Assembly (NCBI GenBank): GCA_002327785.1
Contig: DCUI01000056.1
Span: forward strand, 25,574 to 38,182
Reading direction: 5' to 3'
Length of the DNA: 12,609 nucleotides
From: Phycisphaerales bacterium UBA2218
Lineage (GTDB): Bacteria > Planctomycetota > Phycisphaerae > Sedimentisphaerales > Anaerobacaceae
Shown here: positions 1 to 7,409 of the stretch, in pieces
Numbering within the stretch: position 1 is the stretch's first letter
Layout: each line of letters begins with the position of its first letter
Translations under genes and position numbers: made by a program
Notes under the pieces: model-generated
Database searches by the model: none
The model's input: only the letters and a program-made list of their open reading frames with translations
What the model was told of the DNA's origin: nothing

Positions 1-1236
1 ACGCTGGAGGAGCCGCCGGAGCACGTGAAGTTCATTTTCGCCACCACCGAGCCGAACAAGGTCATCGCCACGATCCAGTCACGATGTCAGCGGTTCGACT
101 TCAGCAACATCAGCCCGAAGGTGATCGCCGAGCAGCTCAAGACGATCCTTGGAAAAGAGGAGATCCCCTATGAGGACGATTTGATCCTGCCTGTGGCCCG
201 GATGGCCAATGGCTCGATGAGGGACGCATTGAGCCTCCTGGACCGGCTCATCAGCACGGGCGTCCAGCCCCTGACGGCGCAGCTCCTGGAGGACTTCCTC
301 GGCCGGCCCAACGCCGAGAAGATCCACCGGCTCATCGAGCGGATCGCGGACAACGACGCGGCCGGCACCCTTACCGCCATCGAAGACCTGGTCTGCACCG
401 GGCTCGGGGAGATCCAGATCGTTGATGCGGTGGTCGAGTCGATGCGGGACCTGCTCGTCATCCGCTCGGCGGGTGTCGATACGGACCTGCTGATTCTCAC
501 GGCCGATCAGAAGGAAAAGGCCGGCGCCCTGGCCAAACGATTCGATGCGGCGGCCCTGATCTACAACATCACCGCCCTCGAAAAGCTGCGATGGACGATC
601 AAGAACAGCGAGACTCCTCGCGCCCTGCTCGACGCCTCCCTGCTGCGATTCACCCTCAATGAACACTTCATGAACGTGGACGAGCTGATGGGTCGGACAC
701 AGAGCGCATCGCCCGCCGTTAAAAAAAAACTGTTGACCGAGGATAGGCCCGCGCCCAAGCCGGCAGCGCCGCCGATCCGCCACGAAGACGAGCCGCCACC
801 GACGGAGGAATTGCCCCTGCTCAGCGAGCCAAAGGCCCCGGCCGCTCCGGCAGACCTCATGGAAGGCTGGCCTGAAATCCTGGACGTGATCCGCACGAAG
901 CTGGGCAACGGCACGGCCGGACTCCTGAACGGCTCGACCCCGCGCGAACTCAAGGGGGACACGTTGGTGATCGACTTCCCACCGATGGGTGGGATGCAGA
1001 AGCACATGTGCGAGAGCAACGGGCGGGCGGATCAGATCGCTTCCGTCCTAAGCCGACATCTGGGCCGAACCGTTCGTGTGAAGTTCGATCTGATCACGGC
1101 GTCATCGACCGACGGGACGGGCGCCCCCCCGAAATCGAACGTCCCAAAGCGGTACGAGATTGTCAACGATGCCGCGGTCAAGATCGTCCTCGTGGGCCTC
1201 GACGCAACCATTACGGGAATCGAAGAAGACCAGTAA
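1..1236 (+). CDS. dnaX: DNA polymerase III subunit tau/gamma, 3' portion (start lies upstream of window)
   Basis: This is the ATPase subunit of the replicative clamp loader, which loads the beta clamp and, as tau, tethers polymerase and helicase. The reading frame is open from base 1 and gives 411 residues; the Walker A part is missing upstream. Visible are the junction TLEEPPEHVKFIFATTEP, the SRC motif (residues 27-29, giving the trans arginine finger in this family), the sensor-2 segment GSMRDALSLLD (71-81, R74), and the domain III collar helices to about residue 230. A proline/alanine-rich linker follows (about 245-285), then the C-terminal tau domain (about 287-364, beginning GWPEILDVIRTKL). 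AAA AAA AAA codons at 721-729 open the linker and may be a slippage site (separate entry). recR follows after 29 bp, so the two are probably co-transcribed. Identification is firm from the motifs; the exact full length is unknown. Confidence 0.96.
   Translation, partial: TLEEPPEHVKFIFATTEPNKVIATIQSRCQRFDFSNISPKVIAEQLKTILGKEEIPYEDDLILPVARMANGSMRDALSLLDRLISTGVQPLTAQLLEDFLGRPNAEKIHRLIERIADNDAAGTLTAIEDLVCTGLGEIQIVDAVVESMRDLLVIRSAGVDTDLLILTADQKEKAGALAKRFDAAALIYNITALEKLRWTIKNSETPRALLDASLLRFTLNEHFMNVDELMGRTQSASPAVKKKLLTEDRPAPKPAAPPIRHEDEPPPTEELPLLSEPKAPAAPADLMEGWPEILDVIRTKLGNGTAGLLNGSTPRELKGDTLVIDFPPMGGMQKHMCESNGRADQIASVLSRHLGRTVRVKFDLITASSTDGTGAPPKSNVPKRYEIVNDAAVKIVLVGLDATITGIEEDQ
721..746 (+). other. 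Candidate programmed slippage site producing the gamma form of DnaX
   Basis: Nine consecutive A (721-729) are read in frame as Lys-Lys-Lys just after collar domain III. A -1 shift, or transcriptional addition of one A, reads Thr-Val-Asp-Arg-Gly and stops at TAG 744-746. A +1 shift, or loss of one A, stops at TGA 734-736. Either truncates the protein to domains I-III, as in the known gamma products of E. coli (ribosomal frameshift) and Thermus (transcriptional slippage on an A9 run). Use of the site here is inferred. I see no clear upstream Shine-Dalgarno-like stimulator, so transcriptional slippage seems the more likely mechanism. Confidence 0.6.
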
Positions 1237-1265
1237 CCCAACCGCAGGAATAAGTCATTTGTCCT

Positions 1266-1871
1266 ATGAGCAGCGCCTATACCGCAACGCTGAATCGATT
1301 AATCGAAGAGTTTGGAAAGCTGCCGGGCATCGGACCCAAGACCGCCGAGCGCCTGGCGTTCCACGTTCTCAAGAGCGATGCCCCGGCCGCAATGGCCCTG
1401 GCCGACGCCATTCGCGACGTCAAGACGAGAATCAAACGTTGCCGGGCTTGCTGCAACTTGTCCGAGGGGGACTTGTGCCAGGTCTGCTCCGATCCCCGCC
1501 GCGACCGGAGCCTGATCTGCGTGGTCGAGCAACCCAAGGACGTCATCAGCCTCGAAAAGACCGGGGCCTGCAAATGGCTTTACCACGTTCTGGGCGGGCA
1601 CATCGCTCCCTTGGAAGGAGTCAACGCGAGCGACCTGACGATCGACATGCTCGTCGATCGCGTCCGTAGCGGCGAGGTGAAAGAGATCGTCATGGCCACG
1701 AACCCCAACATCGAGGGAGACGGCACCTCGCTATACATCAGCTCGGTGCTGCGCCCGTTCGGCATCCGAATCACCCGGCTGGCCCGCGGCCTTCCCACCG
1801 GCAGCACGATCGAATATGCCAGCGGCCGCATCCTCACCGACGCCATCCTCGGCAGGCAGGCCATCGAGTAG
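1266..1871 (+). CDS. recR: Recombination mediator protein RecR
   Basis: RecR works with RecO (and RecF) to load RecA onto SSB-coated single-stranded DNA during gap repair. The product is 201 residues, the usual family length. It shows an N-terminal helix-hairpin-helix (KLPGIGPKTAERLAFHVL, 18-35), a four-cysteine zinc finger (C59, C62, C71, C74, plus an extra C63), and a Toprim domain from about residue 82 with E88 and the segment ATNPNIEGDGTSLYI (144-158). The C-terminal LPTGSTIEYAS matches the family's LP-GS-IEYAD element. ATG at 1266 is the only sensible start because an in-frame stop lies at 1251; AGGAA at 1246-1250 is a rather distant Shine-Dalgarno. It sits directly behind dnaX; the ybaB/ebfC gene often found between them is absent. 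Confidence 0.97.
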   Translation: MSSAYTATLNRLIEEFGKLPGIGPKTAERLAFHVLKSDAPAAMALADAIRDVKTRIKRCRACCNLSEGDLCQVCSDPRRDRSLICVVEQPKDVISLEKTGACKWLYHVLGGHIAPLEGVNASDLTIDMLVDRVRSGEVKEIVMATNPNIEGDGTSLYISSVLRPFGIRITRLARGLPTGSTIEYASGRILTDAILGRQAIE

Positions 1872-1952
1872 CGGATGGGAACTGCGTGCTGAGCCGCCGG
1901 GATTGGGAATGGATTTCCGCTGGCGACGACCTGTGTCGAGTTGTTTGAAGAC

Positions 1953-1978
1953 CATCGGCAAGCCGGCACCTGCCGATG
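1953..1978. repeat. Hairpin between recR and rpoN
   Basis: CATCGGCA (1953-1960) and TGCCGATG (1971-1978) form a perfect 8-bp stem around a 10-nt GC-rich loop. It lies about 80 nt after the recR stop and before the rpoN promoter. No T-run follows on either strand, so it is at most a weak or factor-assisted end for the dnaX-recR transcript. The rest of the 1872-2022 interval shows nothing I can name. Confidence 0.3.
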
Positions 1979-2022
1979 CCACCCGGCGCACTTGCGAAAA
2001 CCGCTGAAGCAACAGGCGGTTG

Positions 2023-2050
2023 TTGACGAAACCCACGGCGAGGCTATCAT
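2023..2050 (+). promoter_or_regulatory. Sigma-70-type promoter of rpoN
   Basis: TTGACG (2023-2028) and TATCAT (2045-2050) each match 5 of 6 consensus bases, with a 16-bp spacer. A start near 2057 would give a leader of about 45 nt to the preferred rpoN start at 2101. Confidence 0.6.
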
Positions 2051-2100
2051 AAACTGATGTTCACAAGGCAATGCGAAATTTGGAGTACACAGGCGGCGCC

Positions 2101-3573
2101 ATGAAGCTGGAGATGACAGGACAGATGCGGATGGAGCAACGGATGAAGCTCGCCCCGCACATGATCCAATCCATGGAGATTCTCCAGCTTCCCATCCTGG
2201 CCTTGCAGGAACGCATCGAGCAAGAGTTGAACAGCAATCCTGTTCTCGAACTGGACGACAATGTAAGCCCCGACGAAGCCGAGACCCCGGCGGAGGCCCC
2301 CGAGAACGACGATATGGCGGAGAAAGCCCTCGTCGTGGACACAGAGAGCCAGCCGGCGGATTTTGAGCGGCTCGGGAATCTCGGGGACGAGTTCAAGGAC
2401 CTGATCGATCAGTCCGGCCCCTACCGCAGCCGACAGGACGATGACGAGAAGGACCTCAAGCTGGAGGCCATCAAGAACGCCGCCGCCCCGCCGCAGTCGT
2501 TGCACGACTATCTCACCGAGCAATGGGGGCTGGTGGACGCCGATGAGCCCGTGAAGAAAGCCGGCAGCACGATCATCGACTACATCGACTCGCGAGGCTA
2601 CTTGAGCGTCCCTCTGGAGCAATTGCACAACAAGGACCAGACGGCCTTCACGCCGGAACACTTGAACGAGGCCCTTCGGCTCGTCCATGAGTTGGATCCA
2701 CCCGGCGTTGGGGCCAGGGATATCCGCGAGTGCCTGCTGATCCAACTGGCCCAGAGAAGCGAGGATATGGGCTTTGAGTACCGGCTCGTCAACGACCACA
2801 TGGACGCACTGCTCGAAAACCGCCTGCCGGAGATCGCCAAAAAGATGGATTGCCCCATCGAGCGGCTCAACCAGGCCATCAAGCGGCTCCGCAAGCTGGA
2901 TATCTCGCCGGGCTTGCAGATCGGACGCAACGAGAGCATCCCGATCACACCCGATGTGATCGTGGAATCGAAGGACGGTTCGGACGAGTTCGCGGTCCGA
3001 CTGGCCGACGACAGCCTGCCCAGCCTGAGGCTGAGCCCTTACTACACAAGAATGGCCGAGGACAACCACGTCAGTGACAGCACACGAAAGTTCCTCGTGA
3101 ACAACATCCGCTCGGCCCACTGGATCATCGAAGCGATCGAGCAACGCAAGAGCACCCTGCTCAAGGTTGCCAAGGCAATCGTCCGCCACCAGAAGGACTT
3201 TTTCGAGCAGGGCCCCTTGAGCCTGCGGCCCCTGCCCATGTCCAGGATCGCCGGGGAGGTGGGCGTGCATCTGGCCACGGTCTCGCGGGCGGTTTCCGGC
3301 AAGTATCTCCAGTGCTCCTGGGGGATTCTGCCCCTGCGCAAGTTCTTCAGCGGAGGCACGGAAGACACGAGCGGGCAGGCCCATAGTTGGGAGGCCATTC
3401 GCGTCAAGCTCCAGCAGATCATCGACGAGGAGGACAAGAGCCGGCCGCTCAACGACGACCAGATCAAGGAAGAACTGGCCAAGGCGGGAATCCCCAAGCT
3501 GGCCCGGCGCACCGTGGCCAAGTACCGCAAGCTGATGAACATCCCTACGGCCAAGTTCCGCAAGAGGTATTGA
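2101..3573 (+). CDS. rpoN: RNA polymerase sigma-54 factor
   Basis: Sigma-54 directs RNA polymerase to -24/-12 promoters and depends on AAA+ activators for open-complex formation. The product is 490 residues from ATG 2101. Region I (MKLEMTGQMRMEQRMKLAPH, then SMEILQLP) is the glutamine/leucine-rich activator-interacting region. An acidic region II follows (about 55-100), then the core-binding domain. The helix-turn-helix that contacts the -12 element is at about 380-400 (MSRIAGEVGVHLATVSRAVS), and the RpoN box ARRTVAKYRK is at 468-477. An in-frame ATG at 2071 would add ten residues unlike the family, so 2101 is preferred; AGGCGG at 2091-2096 can serve as its Shine-Dalgarno. Common rpoN neighbours (hpf, ptsN, lptB) are not next to it here; an ABC exporter follows after 242 bp. 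No obvious sigma-54 promoter (GG-N10-GC) was found in the window. Confidence 0.97.
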   Translation: MKLEMTGQMRMEQRMKLAPHMIQSMEILQLPILALQERIEQELNSNPVLELDDNVSPDEAETPAEAPENDDMAEKALVVDTESQPADFERLGNLGDEFKDLIDQSGPYRSRQDDDEKDLKLEAIKNAAAPPQSLHDYLTEQWGLVDADEPVKKAGSTIIDYIDSRGYLSVPLEQLHNKDQTAFTPEHLNEALRLVHELDPPGVGARDIRECLLIQLAQRSEDMGFEYRLVNDHMDALLENRLPEIAKKMDCPIERLNQAIKRLRKLDISPGLQIGRNESIPITPDVIVESKDGSDEFAVRLADDSLPSLRLSPYYTRMAEDNHVSDSTRKFLVNNIRSAHWIIEAIEQRKSTLLKVAKAIVRHQKDFFEQGPLSLRPLPMSRIAGEVGVHLATVSRAVSGKYLQCSWGILPLRKFFSGGTEDTSGQAHSWEAIRVKLQQIIDEEDKSRPLNDDQIKEELAKAGIPKLARRTVAKYRKLMNIPTAKFRKRY

Positions 3574-3663
3574 GCGTTCGCCGGGCCATTGTCGCAGGCG
3601 AGACGAACAACGGGTACACGATTCGCCTCCCCCGTCCCGACACATGCGGCGTCCTGTTTCCGC

Positions 3664-3692
3664 TTGACCACGCGGAGCAAGTCTGCTACTGT
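3664..3692 (+). promoter_or_regulatory. Extended -10 promoter of the ABC exporter
   Basis: TTGACC (3664-3669), a 17-bp spacer and TACTGT (3687-3692), with TGC directly before the -10 box (extended -10). The leader to the start codon at 3816 would be about 115 nt. The remainder of 3574-3815 holds no recognisable gene or terminator. Confidence 0.5.
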
Positions 3693-3815
3693 GCGCGGGC
3701 CATTCGGGGTCTCGAGCCTTTGTCTCCATGTTGCGAGCCGCCGACGTGGTCGAAGGCTGTCGTATCGAAGAGGTGAGGTCGAACACCGCTTGCAGATCCA
3801 AGGGGTTTTGCCCAA

Positions 3816-6014
3816 ATGAGAGAATTCCGACGCGTGTTTCAGTACGTCTGGCCGCAATGGCCCCGCGTGATCGTCGTCGTGGTCAGTGCAATGATGATCG
3901 CCGCAATGCTTTCCGCCAGTTTCATGACGATCATCCCCCTGCTGACGGTCATGGTCAGCAACGAAGGATTGCCCAGTTGGGTGGATCGCAAGGTCAGCGA
4001 CGTCTACTACGGCCTGGAACTGCAGGTCCCGGAGGCTGCGGTCGTAAGCGCCGAGCCGGGGACGCCGGCAGCCGTCTATCTGCGGGTCATCCGCGTGCGG
4101 AAAGACAGCCTGGCGCAGCAGGCCGGGTTCGAGCCGCAGGATCGAATCATCGATGTGAACGATGTGGTTTCGGCGCGCGCCGGCCGTGAGGTCTCGTATG
4201 CCTCGCTGCTGCGGACACTGGCTTGTCCCAAAGGTGCGATTCTGCCTGTCAAAATCAAACGGGTCAAAGGAACCACGTTGGTCGATCAGACGCTGCAGTT
4301 GCCCACACCACAGGACGAAGCGGCGATCAGGAATCTCAAGTCGAGTCCCTTTTCGCGATTGAAGCGGCGGATACAGTTCGCCGCTGTGTACGCGGCCGCC
4401 TGGGCCGTTGACTTCCTGCCGCGGGAACAGACGCCACGTGGCAAAACCACTGCCGTGATTGCCCTGATGGGACTGGTAACCGGCATTACGGTCATCCGCT
4501 GCATCGCCAAGTTCTATCAGGACTACCTCGGCCAGAAGGTCGTACAGGTCGCGGTCAACAATCTGCGTCAGGACGTCTTCGGCCACATGATGCAGATGCC
4601 CATGGCGGCCTTCACGGGCGAACGGCCCAGCGACACGATCAGCCGAATCGTTCGGGATACGAGCACCATGGGCGCCGGTATTCAGGTGCTGTTGGGCAAA
4701 GCCCTGCGAGAGCCGATGAACGCCCTGTTCATGTTGGGGGCAGCTCTGTGGCTGAACTGGCAGTTGGCCCTGGTCTTCCTCGGCGGGGCCCCCTTCGTCG
4801 TCGTTCTGCTTGGCACCTTCGGCTCCCGGATGAAGAAGGCCACGCGGCGATCGCTGGTAGCCAGCTCACAGATGCTGGCCAAGCTGCAGGAAGTGGTCAC
4901 GGGTCTGCGCGTCGTGAAGATCTACAATCAGCATGCGTACGAGCACGAAGCCTTCCGGGGGATCAACGATCGCCTGCTTAGGCAATTGCTGCGGATGTCG
5001 AAGGTGGATGCGGCATCGCAGCCGGTCCTGGAGGTCTTGGGCATGCTGGCCGGCGCCGGCGCCATCATTCTGGGCATGGCCTGGGTTTCGGATAACAAGG
5101 TGGACGGCTCGGAGTTTCTGGCGCTGTTGGCGTTGCTGGGGGCATCGGCCGAAGCGGTTCGCAAGACCAGCGACATCTGGAACCGCATGCAACAGGCCAA
5201 CGCCGCGTCCGAGCGGGTTTTCGCCGTGCTCGATCAGCCCCTGGAAAAGGAGAAACCCGACGCCGTCGTGCTGCCGCCGGCCAAGGGGAATGTCGAGTTC
5301 CGAAACGTGTCGTTCACTTATCCCAAGAGTGAGCGGCCGACGCTGAGGAACATCAGCCTGTCCATCACTGCCGGCCTGAACGTGGCCATCGTCGGTCCCA
5401 ACGGCGCGGGGAAGACCACTCTGATCAACCTGATTCCGCGTCTGTTCGACCCTGACAGCGGCGAGATTCTCATCGACGGCCGGAACATCCACGACGTCAC
5501 GCTCAAGAGCCTGCGAGACCAGATCGGCATGGTGACCCAGGATATCCTCACTTTCAATGATACAATCGCCACCAACATCGCTTATGGGCGGCCGGGAGCC
5601 ACCAAGGACGATGTCGTCGCCGCCGCCAAGCGGGCGTTCGCACACGAGTTCGTCAGCCGGATGCCTCAAGGCTATGACACCATCATCGGTGAACATAGCG
5701 TCGGTCTCAGTGGTGGACAGCTTCAGCGTATCATCATCGCCCGGGCCATCTTGAAGAATCCCGCCATCCTGATTTTCGACGAAGCCACCAGCCAGATCGA
5801 CGCCGAGAGCGAGACCAAGATCCACGAGGCGATTGAGGAGATCATGCGCGGCCGCACGACGTTCATAATCGCGCACCGCTTCAGCACGGTCGTCACGGCC
5901 GATGTGATCGTCGTCATGAATGACGGCCGGATCATCGCTCAGGGCCGGCATGACGAGCTGATTCGGACCTGCCCGGTGTATCAGGCGCTTTACGAGACGC
6001 AACTGGTCCGGTAG
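3816..6014 (+). CDS. MsbA-type ABC exporter (fused permease and ATPase) with an inserted PDZ domain
   Basis: This half-transporter of 732 residues presumably works as a homodimer in the inner membrane, exporting a lipid or other hydrophobic compound. TM1 is at about 17-47. A long loop (48-210) carries a PDZ-like domain at about 85-163, with the typical segment SLAQQAGFEPQDRIIDVND (98-116). TM2 starts near 211, and the first cytoplasmic loop follows (NNLRQDVFGHMM). The ATPase domain is complete: Walker A GPNGAGKTT (527-535), Q-loop Q575, signature LSGGQLQR (631-638), Walker B ending D655-E656, and switch His H687. Start ATG 3816 has AGGGG at 3801-3805. Exporters of this class usually have about 580-600 residues; the excess is the PDZ-bearing loop, which should face the periplasm. 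It has its own promoter after rpoN and is convergent with the next gene. Class identification is firm; the substrate is unknown. Confidence 0.93.
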   Translation: MREFRRVFQYVWPQWPRVIVVVVSAMMIAAMLSASFMTIIPLLTVMVSNEGLPSWVDRKVSDVYYGLELQVPEAAVVSAEPGTPAAVYLRVIRVRKDSLAQQAGFEPQDRIIDVNDVVSARAGREVSYASLLRTLACPKGAILPVKIKRVKGTTLVDQTLQLPTPQDEAAIRNLKSSPFSRLKRRIQFAAVYAAAWAVDFLPREQTPRGKTTAVIALMGLVTGITVIRCIAKFYQDYLGQKVVQVAVNNLRQDVFGHMMQMPMAAFTGERPSDTISRIVRDTSTMGAGIQVLLGKALREPMNALFMLGAALWLNWQLALVFLGGAPFVVVLLGTFGSRMKKATRRSLVASSQMLAKLQEVVTGLRVVKIYNQHAYEHEAFRGINDRLLRQLLRMSKVDAASQPVLEVLGMLAGAGAIILGMAWVSDNKVDGSEFLALLALLGASAEAVRKTSDIWNRMQQANAASERVFAVLDQPLEKEKPDAVVLPPAKGNVEFRNVSFTYPKSERPTLRNISLSITAGLNVAIVGPNGAGKTTLINLIPRLFDPDSGEILIDGRNIHDVTLKSLRDQIGMVTQDILTFNDTIATNIAYGRPGATKDDVVAAAKRAFAHEFVSRMPQGYDTIIGEHSVGLSGGQLQRIIIARAILKNPAILIFDEATSQIDAESETKIHEAIEEIMRGRTTFIIAHRFSTVVTADVIVVMNDGRIIAQGRHDELIRTCPVYQALYETQLVR

Positions 6015-6047
6015 AAGGGGGCGGGCGGGGTCTGTCGGGAGCATTCC

Positions 6048-6087
6048 GCATGGATGAGGCGACTTTCGTCCCTTGCCTTCTTCATGC
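6048..6087. terminator. Possible bidirectional terminator hairpin between convergent genes
   Basis: GCATGGATGAGGC (6048-6060) can pair with GCCTTCTTCATGC (6075-6087), with one mismatch and two G-T wobbles. The inner GAC/GTC pairs (6061-6063, 6068-6070) extend it around a TTTC loop. It sits between the exporter stop and the stop of the convergent aldo/keto reductase, where a shared terminator is expected. No clear T-run follows on either side, so this is tentative. Confidence 0.35.
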
Positions 6088-6109
6088 AGCCCGCGGCGAA
6101 TCGCTGCGC

Positions 6110-7018
6110 CTATGGCACATCCTGGCCTGTGGAGGCCCGCCGGATATCAAACCATTGTTCCAACGACAGATCGATGTCGAGCGACGCGACGGAACTGCGG
6201 ATGCGGTCCATATTGCCCGTGCCAAGGACCGGCACGAACTGCACGGGGTGCTTCAGGACCCACGCGACAGCGACCTGATCGACCGACGCCCCGCCCAGCT
6301 CCCGGCCGATCTTGCCGAGCGTTTCGCGGAGGCGATGCGCCTGTTCGGAATCCCCGGCGAACAGCCGCCCCCCACCGAGCGGCGACCAGGCCATCGGACG
6401 AAGGTCGAGCCTCTGGCATTGATCGATGCTTCCATCCGCGTGCGCAGCGAGGTTCATCACCGAGTACTCGATCTGGTTCGTCACGAGCGGAACATCCAGC
6501 TTGGAGGCAAGCATGTCAAACTGAGCAGGAAGGAAGTTTGAGACGCCGAAGTGGCGGACCTTGCCCGATTCCCGGAGGCTCCCGAAGGCATCGTTGATCT
6601 CCCGTGGGTCCATGAGCGGGTCAGGCCGATGGATGAGCAGCAGATCGATGTAGTCGCTGCGGAGCGATCTGAGCGAGTTCTCGACCGATGCAAGGATGTG
6701 CGAACGGCTCGTATCGTATGATTTGATCCGGTGTCCCGACCGTTTCGCGGACACGAGCTTGATGCCGCACTTCGTGACCAACTGGATCATCGAGCGATCC
6801 ACCCGGGACGCCCCGAGGGCCGCCCCGAAAAGACTCTCACAGGTGTAGTCTCCGTAAATATCGGCGTGGTCAAACGTGGTAATCCCCTGCTCCAGGCAAC
6901 CCTGGATCAGGTCGAGAATCCCCTTCTGGTCCAGCTTCCAGTTTGCCAGGCGCCAGAGCCCGTGAACGACTCGCGAGATCCGAGGGCCCTTTTCGGACAG
7001 TGTCACCTGAGGAACCAT
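6110..7018 (-). CDS. ydhF: YdhF-family aldo/keto reductase (NADPH-dependent oxidoreductase)
   Basis: This is a cytoplasmic (alpha/beta)8-barrel oxidoreductase that reduces carbonyl groups with NAD(P)H; the physiological substrate of the E. coli homologue is not established. From ATG 7018 it has 302 residues and resembles E. coli YdhF along its whole length as I remember that protein, including the stretches HADIYG, LLLIHRPDPLMD, GKVRHFGVSNF and RPMAWSPLGGGRLF and the ending DVP. The catalytic tetrad is intact: D50, Y55, K83, H130. A GTG at 7033 and an ATG at 7024 are also in frame. ATG 7018 is preferred because GGAG at 7028-7031 lies 9 nt upstream and the N-terminus MVPQVTLSEKGP then aligns with the family start. 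It is transcribed alone, divergent from panB and convergent with the ABC exporter. No signal peptide is seen. Confidence 0.92.
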   Translation of the reverse strand: MVPQVTLSEKGPRISRVVHGLWRLANWKLDQKGILDLIQGCLEQGITTFDHADIYGDYTCESLFGAALGASRVDRSMIQLVTKCGIKLVSAKRSGHRIKSYDTSRSHILASVENSLRSLRSDYIDLLLIHRPDPLMDPREINDAFGSLRESGKVRHFGVSNFLPAQFDMLASKLDVPLVTNQIEYSVMNLAAHADGSIDQCQRLDLRPMAWSPLGGGRLFAGDSEQAHRLRETLGKIGRELGGASVDQVAVAWVLKHPVQFVPVLGTGNMDRIRSSVASLDIDLSLEQWFDIRRASTGQDVP

Positions 7019-7079
7019 TCGCATGTTCTCCACCGCAGTCTACATCCAATCCGGCCACTCCATGCGACCGGCCGCCCGC

Positions 7080-7108
7080 ATGGTACACGAATTCACCGCG
7101 CGGAACAA
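7080..7108 (-). promoter_or_regulatory. Weak candidate promoter of ydhF
   Basis: On the minus strand, TTGTTC (7103-7108) and TACCAT (7080-7085) are spaced by 17 bp. Both boxes match consensus only partly (3 of 6 and 4 of 6). The call rests on position: about 60 nt upstream of the ydhF start. Confidence 0.25.
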
Positions 7109-7154
7109 CCGTTCAATCGTCGGGGGGACGGAACCTCCAAGAAAACGACTCAGC

Positions 7155-7182
7155 TTGACATGACGACCACACGGGATACAAT
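7155..7182 (+). promoter_or_regulatory. Strong sigma-70-type promoter pointing toward panB
   Basis: A perfect -35 box TTGACA (7155-7160), a 16-bp spacer and the -10 box TACAAT (7177-7182, 5 of 6). This is among the best-matching promoters in the window. Transcription would begin near 7189 on the plus strand, about 370 nt before the panB start, which implies a long leader or a separate RNA. Confidence 0.6.
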
Positions 7183-7220
7183 CACACTTGTGCAGGTTGC
7201 CCAGCCTAACAGTCGCGGCT

Positions 7221-7254
7221 CAAAAAAGCCAGATTCCCAAAAAGAATCTGGCTT
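7221..7254 (-). terminator. Intrinsic terminator, functional orientation minus strand
   Basis: AAGCCAGATTC (7226-7236) pairs perfectly with GAATCTGGCTT (7244-7254) over 11 bp around the 7-nt loop CCAAAAA. On the minus strand the stem runs straight into TTTTTT (complement of 7222-7227), the form of a rho-independent terminator. On the plus strand no T-run follows. The only genes to its right that could need it are an unrecognised minus-strand transcript from 7255-7560 or antisense transcription from panB; on the plus strand the same hairpin may act as a leader structure. Confidence 0.6.
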
Positions 7255-7266
7255 CGGAGGAGGGTG

Positions 7267-7302
7267 ATGAAAAGCTACTTGTTGGTCCTCGGACAGCCTT
7301 AG
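7267..7302 (+). CDS. Possible 11-codon leader peptide
   Basis: ATG at 7267 opens a tiny frame encoding MKSYLLVLGQP and ending at TAG 7300-7302. It is preceded by one of the strongest ribosome-binding sequences in the window, GGAGG at 7256-7260 (6 nt spacing), overlapping AGGAGG at 7258-7263. It lies just after the 11-bp hairpin inside the predicted panB leader. A translated mini-ORF here could couple ribosome position to folding of the leader. It contains no run of one amino acid, so a classical amino-acid attenuator is unlikely. It may be chance; confidence is low. Confidence 0.2.
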   Translation: MKSYLLVLGQP

Positions 7303-7409
7303 GCTTCGGGCCTATGCTCTCCACCAATTACATCGTGTCGAACATGGCAGAATCTTTAGGAAAAACCGAAGACACAGGAGAAATTACGCTTTCCCTGCGG
7401 GAATTCAAG

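Noticed and set aside
79..1005. 308-codon open frame on the minus strand opposite dnaX
   Set aside because: It is antisense to the clearly conserved DnaX protein, has Arg/Gln/Gly-biased composition, and is typical of shadow frames in GC-rich DNA.
2047..3801. 584-codon open frame on the minus strand opposite rpoN
   Set aside because: It is a mirror frame of rpoN, which has all sigma-54 motifs; the antisense frame resembles no known protein domain.
3042..4586. 514-codon open frame on the minus strand across the rpoN end and exporter start
   Set aside because: It crosses two unrelated real genes and their intergenic promoter, so it cannot be a conserved gene of its own.
7257..7331. tRNA-like length ending in CTCCACCA (tRNA or tmRNA 3' end)
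   Set aside because: There is no TTCRA T-loop with a proper T-stem, no D-arm, and the 5' end does not pair fully with the acceptor-like 3' end.
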